Positions 18,640 through 26,321 of a DNA stretch of 64,000 nucleotides are shown piece after piece; position 1 is the first letter of the stretch, and each line of letters starts with the position of its first letter. The translations under genes were made by a program, and so were the position numbers. The notes under the pieces are model-generated. The model did no database searches. It had not been told where the DNA came from and saw only the letters and a list, made by a program, of their open reading frames with translations. This DNA is from MVYY01 sp012517575. GTDB taxonomy: Bacteria; Bacteroidota; Bacteroidia; Bacteroidales; Paludibacteraceae. Where the stretch lies: positions 316,355 to 380,354 of the forward strand of contig JAVLUG010000003.1 of assembly GCA_031629035.1 (NCBI GenBank). Reading direction: 5' to 3'.

Positions 18640-19503
18640 ATGAAAAGAAATAAATTTTCTTCGTTTTTACAAAAAATACGTTTTAAATATCGCGTTTCCA
18701 TATTGAATGAAAATACACTGGAAGAGTCGTGGCATGTTCGTTTGTCGCGATTGAGTGTATTTATTTATCTTTTCGTTTTTACGCTGTTGACTTTTGTCTT
18801 ATTGTCTTTTTTGATTTATGTAACGCCTTTGCGTCATTATTTGCCGGGTTATGGAGATACGGGAGACAGGGCTAAAATCATTCAGGAATCGATGCGTGCC
18901 GATTCGTTGACGCGCGCTATGGAACTGCAAGCCGGATATTTAGAAATCATTAAGGAAATTGTTGAAGGGAAAATCAAACCTGATTCGGTAGCCGGTCTTG
19001 ATTCGGTCGCTTTGCAGCAACAAGCTCAGAAGCTTATCGAAAAATCGAAAAAAGAAAAGGAATTTTGTGAAAAATTTGAAGATGAAGAAAAATTCAGTCT
19101 ATCGAGTATGGAAGACAACCATTCTGGTAAAACAGCCTATGTGTTTTTCCGACCGGTAAATGGTACTATTGTTTCAACTTTCGACCTTTCCAAAAGGCGT
19201 TACGGTATTTCCATCCAAACTTTGCCAAATACCAATGTGTCGAGCGTTTTGAGTGGAACGGTGATTTTTTCCGGTTTTACTTTTGATGATGAATGGGTAA
19301 TTGAAGTGCAACATCAGGATAATTATATTTCTGTTTATAAAAACAATGACCGTTTGCTCAAGAATGTTGGTGAAGTGGTACGAGCGGGTGAACCTGTGGC
19401 CATAACCGGTTCTGCAAAAGACAAAGCAAACAATGGCCAGTTTTATTTTGAACTTTGGCAGCAGGGAAAACCTGTTAACCCGCAGGATTTGATAATTTTT
19501 TAA
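18640..19503 (+). CDS. LytM/M23-like membrane protein with degenerate metal site
   Basis: A 287-aa protein with a cytoplasmic N terminus, one transmembrane helix (about 42-65), a charged helical linker, and a C-terminal M23/LytM-like domain (about 170-287). The fold is recognisable from FSGFTFDDEWVIEVQHQDNY, the GEVVRAGEPVAITGS segment and the ending GKPVNPQDLI. The zinc ligands are missing: the HxxxD motif is replaced by RRYGISIQ and the HxH motif by GQFYFE. It is therefore probably a non-catalytic LytM factor that binds or activates, comparable in principle to EnvC or NlpD. I chose the ATG at 18640 over a TTG 36 bp upstream. dxr follows at 25 bp. Confidence 0.75.
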   Translation: MKRNKFSSFLQKIRFKYRVSILNENTLEESWHVRLSRLSVFIYLFVFTLLTFVLLSFLIYVTPLRHYLPGYGDTGDRAKIIQESMRADSLTRAMELQAGYLEIIKEIVEGKIKPDSVAGLDSVALQQQAQKLIEKSKKEKEFCEKFEDEEKFSLSSMEDNHSGKTAYVFFRPVNGTIVSTFDLSKRRYGISIQTLPNTNVSSVLSGTVIFSGFTFDDEWVIEVQHQDNYISVYKNNDRLLKNVGEVVRAGEPVAITGSAKDKANNGQFYFELWQQGKPVNPQDLIIF

Positions 19504-19528
19504 AAAACTGATTGAAAAAACCATAGCA

Positions 19529-20701
19529 GTGTCGGACAGCAAAAAACAAATTGCCATTCTTGGCTCTACCGGTTCCATAGGGACACAGGCCTTGCAAGTG
19601 ATAGCCGATTATCCCGAACGTTTTGGAGTTTATGCGCTTACGGCCAACAACAATGTAGAATTGCTTATTGAGCAGGCGCGCAAATTCCAGCCGGAAGCAG
19701 TTGCAATTGCCAATGAAAACCTGTATTTTCGGCTGAAAGAAGCTCTTTCCGATTTACCTATAAAAGTATTTGCCGGAGATGAGGCTATAGCACAGCTTGC
19801 AGAAATGCAAACCATTGACATTGTGTTGATAGCGCTGGTTGGGTATGCCGGACTTAAACCTACCATCAACGCGGTGAAAGCAGGAAAGAGAATAGCTTTG
19901 GCCAATAAGGAAACACTCGTTGTAGCAGGTGAACTGATTGGTGAGCTCACTGCCAGCTATCATGCTTCAATTTTGCCGGTCGATTCTGAACATTCGGCAA
20001 TTTTTCAGTGTTTAAATGGAGAAGGTAACAGTGCGGAAGTTGAAAAAATTATCCTTACTGCTTCGGGCGGCCCATTTCGCAATAAAACGCTGAAGGAGCT
20101 GGAAACGGTTACAGTGGCTGAAGCATTAAAACACCCCAATTGGGAAATGGGCGCTAAAATTACGATTGATTCAGCTACTATGATGAACAAAGGTTTTGAA
20201 GTAATGGAAGCAAAATGGTTGTTTGGTGTTACAGCTGATAAAATTGAGGTGGTGGTGCATCCGCAGTCCATTGTACATTCTATGGTTCAGTTTGTGGATG
20301 GAGCAGTAAAAGCACAAATGGGTGTTCCTGACATGCGTTTGCCCATTTTGTACTCATTTACTTATCCTGAACGAATTCCTACGAATTTTCCAAGGATAGA
20401 CTTTGGCGTTTGCAATACGCTGACTTTTGAAAAACCTGATGTAACGCGGTTTCAAAATCTTTCACTGGCATATTTTGCTTTGGATAAGGGAGGAAACATG
20501 CCATGCATTTTAAATGCTGCCAATGAGGTGGTGGTAGAAGCTTTCCTGAAAAACCAACTGAAATTTTTGCAAATGAGCAATATTATTGAAACTATTTTGT
20601 CTAAAGCTTTTTTTATCAGTCATCCTTCTTATGAAGATTTTGTTCAGACCGATGCGATGACCCGACAGTTAACCAAAGAGTTAATTGCAAACAGGAGTTG
20701 A
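19529..20701 (+). CDS. dxr: 1-deoxy-D-xylulose-5-phosphate reductoisomerase
   Basis: Committed step of the MEP isoprenoid pathway: NADPH-dependent rearrangement of DXP to MEP in the cytosol. It has the GSTGSIG nucleotide-binding motif at 11-17, LANKETLVVAGEL near 132-144, PVDSEHSAIFQ for metal binding near 152-162, and the SATMMNKGFEVMEAKWLF block. Length (390 aa) is typical. The start is GTG at 19529; it fits the family N terminus. The rseP gene follows after 151 bp, an arrangement common in Bacteroidetes. Confidence 0.97.
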   Translation: MSDSKKQIAILGSTGSIGTQALQVIADYPERFGVYALTANNNVELLIEQARKFQPEAVAIANENLYFRLKEALSDLPIKVFAGDEAIAQLAEMQTIDIVLIALVGYAGLKPTINAVKAGKRIALANKETLVVAGELIGELTASYHASILPVDSEHSAIFQCLNGEGNSAEVEKIILTASGGPFRNKTLKELETVTVAEALKHPNWEMGAKITIDSATMMNKGFEVMEAKWLFGVTADKIEVVVHPQSIVHSMVQFVDGAVKAQMGVPDMRLPILYSFTYPERIPTNFPRIDFGVCNTLTFEKPDVTRFQNLSLAYFALDKGGNMPCILNAANEVVVEAFLKNQLKFLQMSNIIETILSKAFFISHPSYEDFVQTDAMTRQLTKELIANRS

Positions 20702-20852
20702 TTTGGGGAAAAGTTTAACTTACAAATGCTTTTTACGGGGAAGGGAAAATTTTAAAAATTTATTTTGTTATTATTTTAAAATCAAATAGTTAATTACATA
20801 CTCCCTGTTTGAAATGAATTGATTTTTGAGGCAGGGGGAATTTTTTATTAAT

Positions 20853-22343
20853 ATGGAAACATTTTTAATCAGAGCATTACAACTTATACTTAGTTTATCC
20901 ATTTTAGTAGTTCTGCATGAGTTGGGACATTTTGCGTTTGCGCGATTGTTTAAGGTTCGAGTAGAGAAATTTTATATTTTTTTTAATCCCGGTTTTTCTA
21001 TCTTGCGGGCAAAAAAAATAAATGGGAAATGGCAATTCAAATTCTTTGCAAAAAACGTTCCTTCTACCGATCGTCCAAAAAAAGATGCGGAAGGCGACAT
21101 TGTAATGAATGAAAACGGTAAGCCCGAAACGGAACTTATTCCTTTGTCTGAACTTCCCGATGATGACTGGCGCAAATATCCTGACAGCACGGAATGGGGA
21201 ATAGGCTGGCTTCCATTGGGGGGTTATTGCAAAATTGCCGGTATGGTTGACGAATCTATGGATACGGCACAAATGAAATCTGAACCTCAACCGTGGGAAT
21301 ATCGTTCGCGTTCCGTTTGGCAGCGATTGCCAATTATCACAGGCGGTGTGCTGGTGAACTTTATTTTGGCAATGGTCATTTATGCAGCAGTTTTATTTAC
21401 ATGGGGGAAAGATTATTTGCCCTTGCAAAATGCGAAATACGGATTGCAGTTCTCGGAAGTTTTCGTTGAAAATGGTTTTAGAAATGGTGATAAAATTCTT
21501 TCCATCGATGGCAAACAATATTCTGAACTTTCCGATGTAATTCAGAAAATCTTGATTGATGGAGCAAAGAATGTTACAGTGCTGAGAGGTGACAGCCAAA
21601 TTTTGAACATCACTCTTCCGGCCGACTTTCCTCAAAAAGTATTGGCTTCTGAAGAAACAAATCTAATTTCATATCGTTTCCCATTTGTGGTTGATGCGGT
21701 TTCTCCGGGCACGCCTGCAGAACGGGTAAAACTTCAGCCGGGCGACAGTATAACAGGAATCAATGGGAAGCAAATCCCAATTTTCCAAGATTTTGTTGCA
21801 GCTTTGGATCATTATCGCGATAGTCTTGTTCAATTGACTTTTTATCGTCAGGGGAAAATGCAACAGGTTACTATTCAGCTCGATCAGTCGGGCAAACTGG
21901 GAGTTGCGGTACGCCCGTTTACCGAATTTCTGCAGCCCGAACATGTCCAATACAGCTTTTTGGCCGCCATTCCTGCCGGTATCTCTTTGGGATGGGAAAC
22001 TCTTTCCAGTTACGTGAAACAGTTTAAATTGGTGTTTACCAAAGAGGGAACAAAACAGTTGGGCGGTTTTGGAGCCATAGGAAAATTATTCCCGAAGTCA
22101 TGGGATTGGCAAATCTTTTGGTCAATGACTGCTTTGCTTTCGGTCATTCTTGCTTTTATGAATTTCCTTCCTATTCCCGCGCTTGATGGTGGTTACGTGC
22201 TGTTTTTGCTGTATGAAATGTTAACCGGTCGAAAGCCCAGCGATAAATTCCTTGAACAGGCGCAAACAATTGGAATGTTACTATTGCTGGCACTTTTGGT
22301 TTATGCCAACGGGAACGATATTTACAAAGCCATTTTTAAGTAA
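20853..22343 (+). CDS. rseP: RIP metalloprotease RseP (site-2 protease)
   Basis: Inner-membrane zinc protease performing intramembrane cleavage of anti-sigma factors and leftover signal peptides. The HELGH zinc motif is at residues 22-26 in the first helix, and NFLPIPALDGGYV near the C terminus carries the third ligand. PDZ-like regions lie in the middle (about 210-350), including AVSPGTPAERVKLQPGD. The ATG at 20853 gives the normal N terminus; a TTG nine codons upstream is possible but less likely. An insertion between HELGH and the first PDZ (about 50-120, charged) is usual in Bacteroidetes homologs. Probably co-transcribed with dxr. Confidence 0.95.
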   Translation: METFLIRALQLILSLSILVVLHELGHFAFARLFKVRVEKFYIFFNPGFSILRAKKINGKWQFKFFAKNVPSTDRPKKDAEGDIVMNENGKPETELIPLSELPDDDWRKYPDSTEWGIGWLPLGGYCKIAGMVDESMDTAQMKSEPQPWEYRSRSVWQRLPIITGGVLVNFILAMVIYAAVLFTWGKDYLPLQNAKYGLQFSEVFVENGFRNGDKILSIDGKQYSELSDVIQKILIDGAKNVTVLRGDSQILNITLPADFPQKVLASEETNLISYRFPFVVDAVSPGTPAERVKLQPGDSITGINGKQIPIFQDFVAALDHYRDSLVQLTFYRQGKMQQVTIQLDQSGKLGVAVRPFTEFLQPEHVQYSFLAAIPAGISLGWETLSSYVKQFKLVFTKEGTKQLGGFGAIGKLFPKSWDWQIFWSMTALLSVILAFMNFLPIPALDGGYVLFLLYEMLTGRKPSDKFLEQAQTIGMLLLLALLVYANGNDIYKAIFK

Positions 22344-22400
22344 TAATTAGGGCATAAAGTTGTTGATGAATTAAATTTAATCTAAAAGTGGTTTAATTTC

Positions 22401-22463
22401 CCGACCCTTGGGTCGGAAGAAAAGAATAAAGTCCATTTGATACCTCGAGGTTTGCCTCGGGGT
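22401..22463. repeat. Two small GC-rich hairpins between convergent rseP and mutL
   Basis: CCGACCC (22401-22407) faces GGGTCGG (22410-22416) with a 2-nt gap. ACCTCGAGG (22442-22450) faces CCTCGGGGT (22455-22463), a 9-bp stem with one wobble. Neither is followed by a proper T tract. They may be a bidirectional terminator region or REP-like elements. Confidence 0.55.
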
Positions 22464-22476
22464 TATTCATTACTGT

Positions 22477-24318
22477 TTAAAAGCGATTTTCGATTTCTTC
22501 GAGTGGTAAAATAATCAGAATTTTTTCGTTTTCAGGTGTGAGAGAAGGGTTTTCGCAGATAAACAACCGGTTTACCAAGTCCGACATTTCTTCACCGGTT
22601 AATTTTTGTCCTGTTTTAATGGCCGAAGCTTCTGCCAACGACAACGCAAGTTTATGATGTACATCTTCCGACGTGATGGACTGACCGAGTTTAAACTTTT
22701 CTATCAGGTCAACAAGAAATTCGTTGATATTGATTGAATCCAATTCACCCGGAATTCCCGTAATTTCATAATAATTTTTCTTCGTTTCCCTGAAAATAAA
22801 TCCGACATTAGAGAGGTCTTTTTTTAGCGTTTCAAAATACAATGCTTCTTCTGGCGAAAACTCCAGGAATTCGGGGAAAAGTAATTGTTGCGATGCGCCT
22901 TTCTGATGCTTGAGTTGCTGGAGAAATTTTTCATAAAGTATACGTATATGCGCTCTGCGCTGATGAATAAGCAGCAATCCCGATTTGATGCCGGTAAGAA
23001 TATATTGGTTTTTTAATTGCAAAAATGATGTGTTTTCTCTGGCATCCAATGATTGGTTTTTTTCGAGAGCGATTCCGCTGTCCGTATCTTCGGGATGTAC
23101 TTTTTGTTCCCATTGAAGAGTCGAATCAGTTGTTGGTCTGTTTTTTTCAAATCCTTTATACAATTCTTCCCAGTCGAGCGAAGAACGCTTATAAACAGAA
23201 GTTTCAAAAGGATTGAACGATGGATTGAAAGAAGGTTGGGGTGGAACAATTTTGTCGCCTGGTTGAATGACAGGAATATCAATTGCGCCTTCCTGGTTGA
23301 AGTTGATGGAAGGAATCACATTATATTTACCCAACGTTTCGCGAATAGCAGCGTGCAAAATGGCCCAGATCGCCTGCTCGTTTTCAAATTTTATTTCTGT
23401 CTTGGTCGGATGTACGTTGACATCAATAGTTGCAGGATCGACCTGAAAATAAATGAAATAATTGGGACTTTCTTCTGCTTTAATCATCTGACTGTAAGCC
23501 ATCAATATTGCTTTGTGAAAATAAGGATGCCTCATAAATCTTCCATTTACAAAAAAATACTGATAGGGTGATTTCAGTGCAAATTCCGGACGCCCAATAA
23601 AGCCCTCGATTTTTGCCAGAGGTGTTGAAGTCTCAACGGGTAGCAATTGTTGTTCCCAACGTTTTTTTGTACTTTTTCCGAAAATATTTTCAATACGGAT
23701 TTTCAGATTGGAAGGTGGCAGGTGAAAAAGTTCTTCGTCCTCATCGTAAAATGAAAACAAAATTTGCGGATGTACTAACGCTACTCGATAAAATTCGTTT
23801 AGCAGATGGATTCTTTCAACATTGTCGCTTTTCAGAAAACGACGTCGAGCCGGGACATTAAAAAAAAGATTTTTCACCAACATGGTTGTCCCCACATCAC
23901 ATTGAACATATTCCTGACGTATCACTTTTGAACCGGCAATTTCTATCAGCGTTCCCAATTCATCTTCACTTCTTCGGGTTCGTAGTTCAACTTGTGCCAC
24001 AGCAGCTATCGAAGCCAGCGCTTCGCCTCTGAAACCGAGACTTTGCAAGGCATAAATATCCGCAATATCGGTAATTTTTGAAGTCGCATGTCGTTCAAAA
24101 GCCAATCGCGCATCAGTTTCGCTCATGCCTTTTCCATTGTCGGTAATTTGAATAAGCGTACGTCCGGCATTTTTTATCAAAATGTGTATGGTATCTGCTC
24201 CGGCATCTATCGAGTTTTCAACCAGTTCTTTTAATACGGAAGCGGGTCTTTGAATAACCTCGCCCGCCGCTATTTGGTTGGCGACGGAATCGGGGAGCAA
24301 ATGTATGATGTCACTCAT
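22477..24318 (-). CDS. mutL: DNA mismatch repair protein MutL
   Basis: GHKL-ATPase mediator of mismatch repair. N-terminal motifs are all present: ELVENSIDAGA, DNGKGM, RHATSKI, SLGFRGEALASI, then the transducer domain with NVHPTKTEIKFE. The linker spans about 335-430. The C-terminal dimerisation domain is present, but the endonuclease motif DQHAxxExxxxE reads IHQRRAHIRILYEK, lacking the Asp and first Glu, and the CPHGRP motif is replaced by CENPSLTPE. The protein is thus probably not an endonuclease. The ATG at 24318 matches the family start MSDIIHLLPD. It is last in a minus-strand group with manC and a small membrane protein. Confidence 0.95.
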   Translation of the reverse strand: MSDIIHLLPDSVANQIAAGEVIQRPASVLKELVENSIDAGADTIHILIKNAGRTLIQITDNGKGMSETDARLAFERHATSKITDIADIYALQSLGFRGEALASIAAVAQVELRTRRSEDELGTLIEIAGSKVIRQEYVQCDVGTTMLVKNLFFNVPARRRFLKSDNVERIHLLNEFYRVALVHPQILFSFYDEDEELFHLPPSNLKIRIENIFGKSTKKRWEQQLLPVETSTPLAKIEGFIGRPEFALKSPYQYFFVNGRFMRHPYFHKAILMAYSQMIKAEESPNYFIYFQVDPATIDVNVHPTKTEIKFENEQAIWAILHAAIRETLGKYNVIPSINFNQEGAIDIPVIQPGDKIVPPQPSFNPSFNPFETSVYKRSSLDWEELYKGFEKNRPTTDSTLQWEQKVHPEDTDSGIALEKNQSLDARENTSFLQLKNQYILTGIKSGLLLIHQRRAHIRILYEKFLQQLKHQKGASQQLLFPEFLEFSPEEALYFETLKKDLSNVGFIFRETKKNYYEITGIPGELDSININEFLVDLIEKFKLGQSITSEDVHHKLALSLAEASAIKTGQKLTGEEMSDLVNRLFICENPSLTPENEKILIILPLEEIENRF

Positions 24319-24333
24319 GAAAAATATATTCAA

Positions 24334-24612
24334 TTAGAGCAAAAAAAGAAAATAAACCAAAAGCAACAAAATACCCAAGATAATGATAACTTCAATGTTG
24401 GAACGCCGTAATTCCTTTGATTTGTTTCTTTTCAGTCGGTCTGCTTCTTCACGAAATGAACCGTGATGAAGAGAATGTCGGTATTCATTGCCCGAAATCC
24501 CATTTGTAGAAAGTTTCTGTCGTTCTTTTAAGGCTTCTTTTTTCGGATCATAATAAATAAACCGATGATTGAACTTTCTGGGTTTGTAAAGATTAAAAAA
24601 GCCGGTAGTCAT
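24334..24612 (-). CDS. Small single-helix membrane protein upstream of mutL
   Basis: A 92-aa protein from the ATG at 24612. The N-terminal two thirds are basic and polar, beginning MTTGFFNLYKPRKFNHRF with a YYDPKKEALKERQ segment. The C terminus is one hydrophobic helix ending at the stop (about 72-92). I recognise it only as a conserved small protein next to mutL in Bacteroidetes; no function is known to me. Spacing is 20 bp after manC and 15 bp before mutL, so it sits inside an operon. It is likely a tail-anchored inner-membrane protein. Confidence 0.75.
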   Translation of the reverse strand: MTTGFFNLYKPRKFNHRFIYYDPKKEALKERQKLSTNGISGNEYRHSLHHGSFREEADRLKRNKSKELRRSNIEVIIILGILLLLVYFLFLL

Positions 24613-24632
24613 AGTTTGAAAATTTAAAAGAA

Positions 24633-25706
24633 TCAATCGTATTTTCCATCAAAAAGAATACTTGCGTCTTTAACAAACTGGCGGATTTGCTGTTCATCCT
24701 CCCGCTTGCAGATGAGCAATACGTTGTCCGAATCAGCAATAATATAATCGTTCAAATCTTGAACCACAGCTAATTTCTCAGGCGACATGGACACTATATT
24801 GTTGCTGCTCTCATAAAACATAGTTTTACATTTTAGGCTAACATTCCCTTTTTCATCTTTGGGCGACATTTCGTAGAGTGAACCCCATGTTCCCAAGTCG
24901 GTCCATCCAAAATCGGAACAAAGTACGTATACATTTTGAGCTTTTTCCATGATGCCGTAATCGATGGAAATATTGCGACAGGTATGAAAAATTTCTTCAA
25001 TGAAGGTTTTTTCTTCAGGAGTATTAAAGTATCGTTCTCCTTCCTTGAATTTCGATGAAATATCCGGCAAATGAAAATCGAATGCGGACAGAATAGTTTT
25101 CAGATTCCACATGAAAATTCCGGAATTCCAGAAAAATTCGCCCGATTCAAAAAATATTTTTGCAAGATCGGCATTGGGTTTTTCGGTAAAAGTTTTTACT
25201 TTTCTCAAATTTGAATCTCCGGGTTCTATTTGAATGTAACCATATCCTGTTTCAGGACGGCTGGGTTTGATGCCGAGCGTGAGCAAACTATTGTTTTTGG
25301 AAATAAAATTCAAACCTTGCCTGATGGTATCCAAAAATTCGGTTTCCTTTAAAATAAGATGGTCAGAGGGAGTTACGATGATATTGGCGTTATTGGTAAT
25401 CGATTTTATTTTGTGAACAGCATAAGCAATACAGGGTGCAGTGTTTCTTCTTACAGGCTCGAGAAGTAGTTGATTCTCGCCAATTTCTGGAAGTTGTTCC
25501 AGAATCAGGTCTTTGTATAGTTCGTTGGAAACTATCAGAATATTTTCAGCAGGTATCAGATGGCGAAAACGGTCGAAAGTGAGTTGAAGCAATGAGCGTC
25601 CCGTACCGAAAAAATCGAGAAACTGCTTGGGTCTGTCTTTTCTGCTGAAAGGCCAGAAACGGCTTCCTATTCCGCCTGCCATGATAACGCAATAATTTTG
25701 TTCCAT
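24633..25706 (-). CDS. manC: Mannose-1-phosphate guanylyltransferase
   Basis: Makes GDP-mannose from mannose-1-phosphate and GTP for surface polysaccharide or glycoprotein synthesis. The pyrophosphorylase signature MAGGIGSRFWPFSRKDRPKQFL starts at residue 9. TPSDHLI, FTEKPN and FFWNSGIFMW are further family blocks, and FGWTDLGTWGSLYE is typical. At 357 aa it has only the nucleotidyltransferase part and no phosphomannose-isomerase domain. A TAAGTTTG box on the minus strand at 25786-25793 is a plausible -7 element 80 bp upstream. First gene of the group that includes mutL. Confidence 0.95.
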   Translation of the reverse strand: MEQNYCVIMAGGIGSRFWPFSRKDRPKQFLDFFGTGRSLLQLTFDRFRHLIPAENILIVSNELYKDLILEQLPEIGENQLLLEPVRRNTAPCIAYAVHKIKSITNNANIIVTPSDHLILKETEFLDTIRQGLNFISKNNSLLTLGIKPSRPETGYGYIQIEPGDSNLRKVKTFTEKPNADLAKIFFESGEFFWNSGIFMWNLKTILSAFDFHLPDISSKFKEGERYFNTPEEKTFIEEIFHTCRNISIDYGIMEKAQNVYVLCSDFGWTDLGTWGSLYEMSPKDEKGNVSLKCKTMFYESSNNIVSMSPEKLAVVQDLNDYIIADSDNVLLICKREDEQQIRQFVKDASILFDGKYD

Positions 25707-26000
25707 AAGGATATAACATTAATATTTTTTCGAAATGGTAACAATAAAATAACAGCACTAAGATACAGTGTTTTTCTTTTTTTGCCAAACTTATTCTTAA
25801 AAATTGGTTGTCTGCTTTTCCTGAAATATTAATGGAACAATCGAAAAGGTGTGATGGTTAAGATTTTAGAAAAAGTGAGTTGTGAAAAAAGCATTCTGTA
25901 AGTTGGAAATTGCTAATTTACAGCTTTAAACTGAAAGGATTTTTTTCTCACTTTCATTTTTTGTTATTTTCAATTTAAAGGGTTCTGAGCAAAAGGTTTA
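25707..26000. other. Intergenic gap between FeoB-associated gene and manC
   Basis: AT-rich stretch of about 294 bp with no supported gene. It holds the manC -7 candidate TAAGTTTG (25786-25793, minus strand, no clear -33) and, at its right edge, the terminator-like hairpin of the iron operon. Confidence 0.45.
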
Positions 26001-26027
26001 AAAATCATTTCTTTAATAAATGATTTT
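26001..26027 (-). terminator. Hairpin overlapping the stop codon of the FeoB-associated gene
   Basis: AAAATCATTT (26001-26010) pairs perfectly with AAATGATTTT (26018-26027) across a 7-nt loop. The stem contains the last codons and the TGA stop of the minus-strand gene. It is AT-only and has just a short T run after it, so its strength as a terminator is uncertain. Confidence 0.55.
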
Positions 26028-26283
26028 TGCTTAACCAATTGATTTTCTGTGTATCGAACTTTATTTTATGGTGCGAAATGTTTTCTTTTTCCACTGCACA
26101 ACATTCTTTAGTGGCGAAGGAAATGTTTCCTTTACGGTTTTTCAGAATTTCCTGTTTTATCTCGCAGCCGTTGCAACCATTGCATGGCGAACTCTGTTTA
26201 TTTTGGAAGAATTTTATGATCTTTATGACTGATAGAGCTATTGCTCCTATAACAATCAGGTAAGTTATAATAATTTGTATCAT
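26005..26283 (-). CDS. FeoB-associated Cys-rich membrane protein
   Basis: A 92-aa protein with one N-terminal transmembrane helix (about 4-24) followed by a cytoplasmic cysteine cluster SPCNGCNGCEIKQEI and a second pair KECCAVE. This is the pattern of the FeoB-associated Cys-rich family (PF12669-like, possibly equivalent to FeoC in role). It lies 38 bp after feoAB on the same strand and completes the ferrous iron uptake operon. The extended C-terminal half beyond the first cluster is longer than in many homologs. Cysteines could bind iron or sense redox; that is inference. Confidence 0.88.
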   Translation of the reverse strand: MIQIIITYLIVIGAIALSVIKIIKFFQNKQSSPCNGCNGCEIKQEILKNRKGNISFATKECCAVEKENISHHKIKFDTQKINWLSKNHLLKK

Positions 26284-26321
26284 GTCATGAATAAATTATG
26301 ATGAAACATTTTTTATTAATT

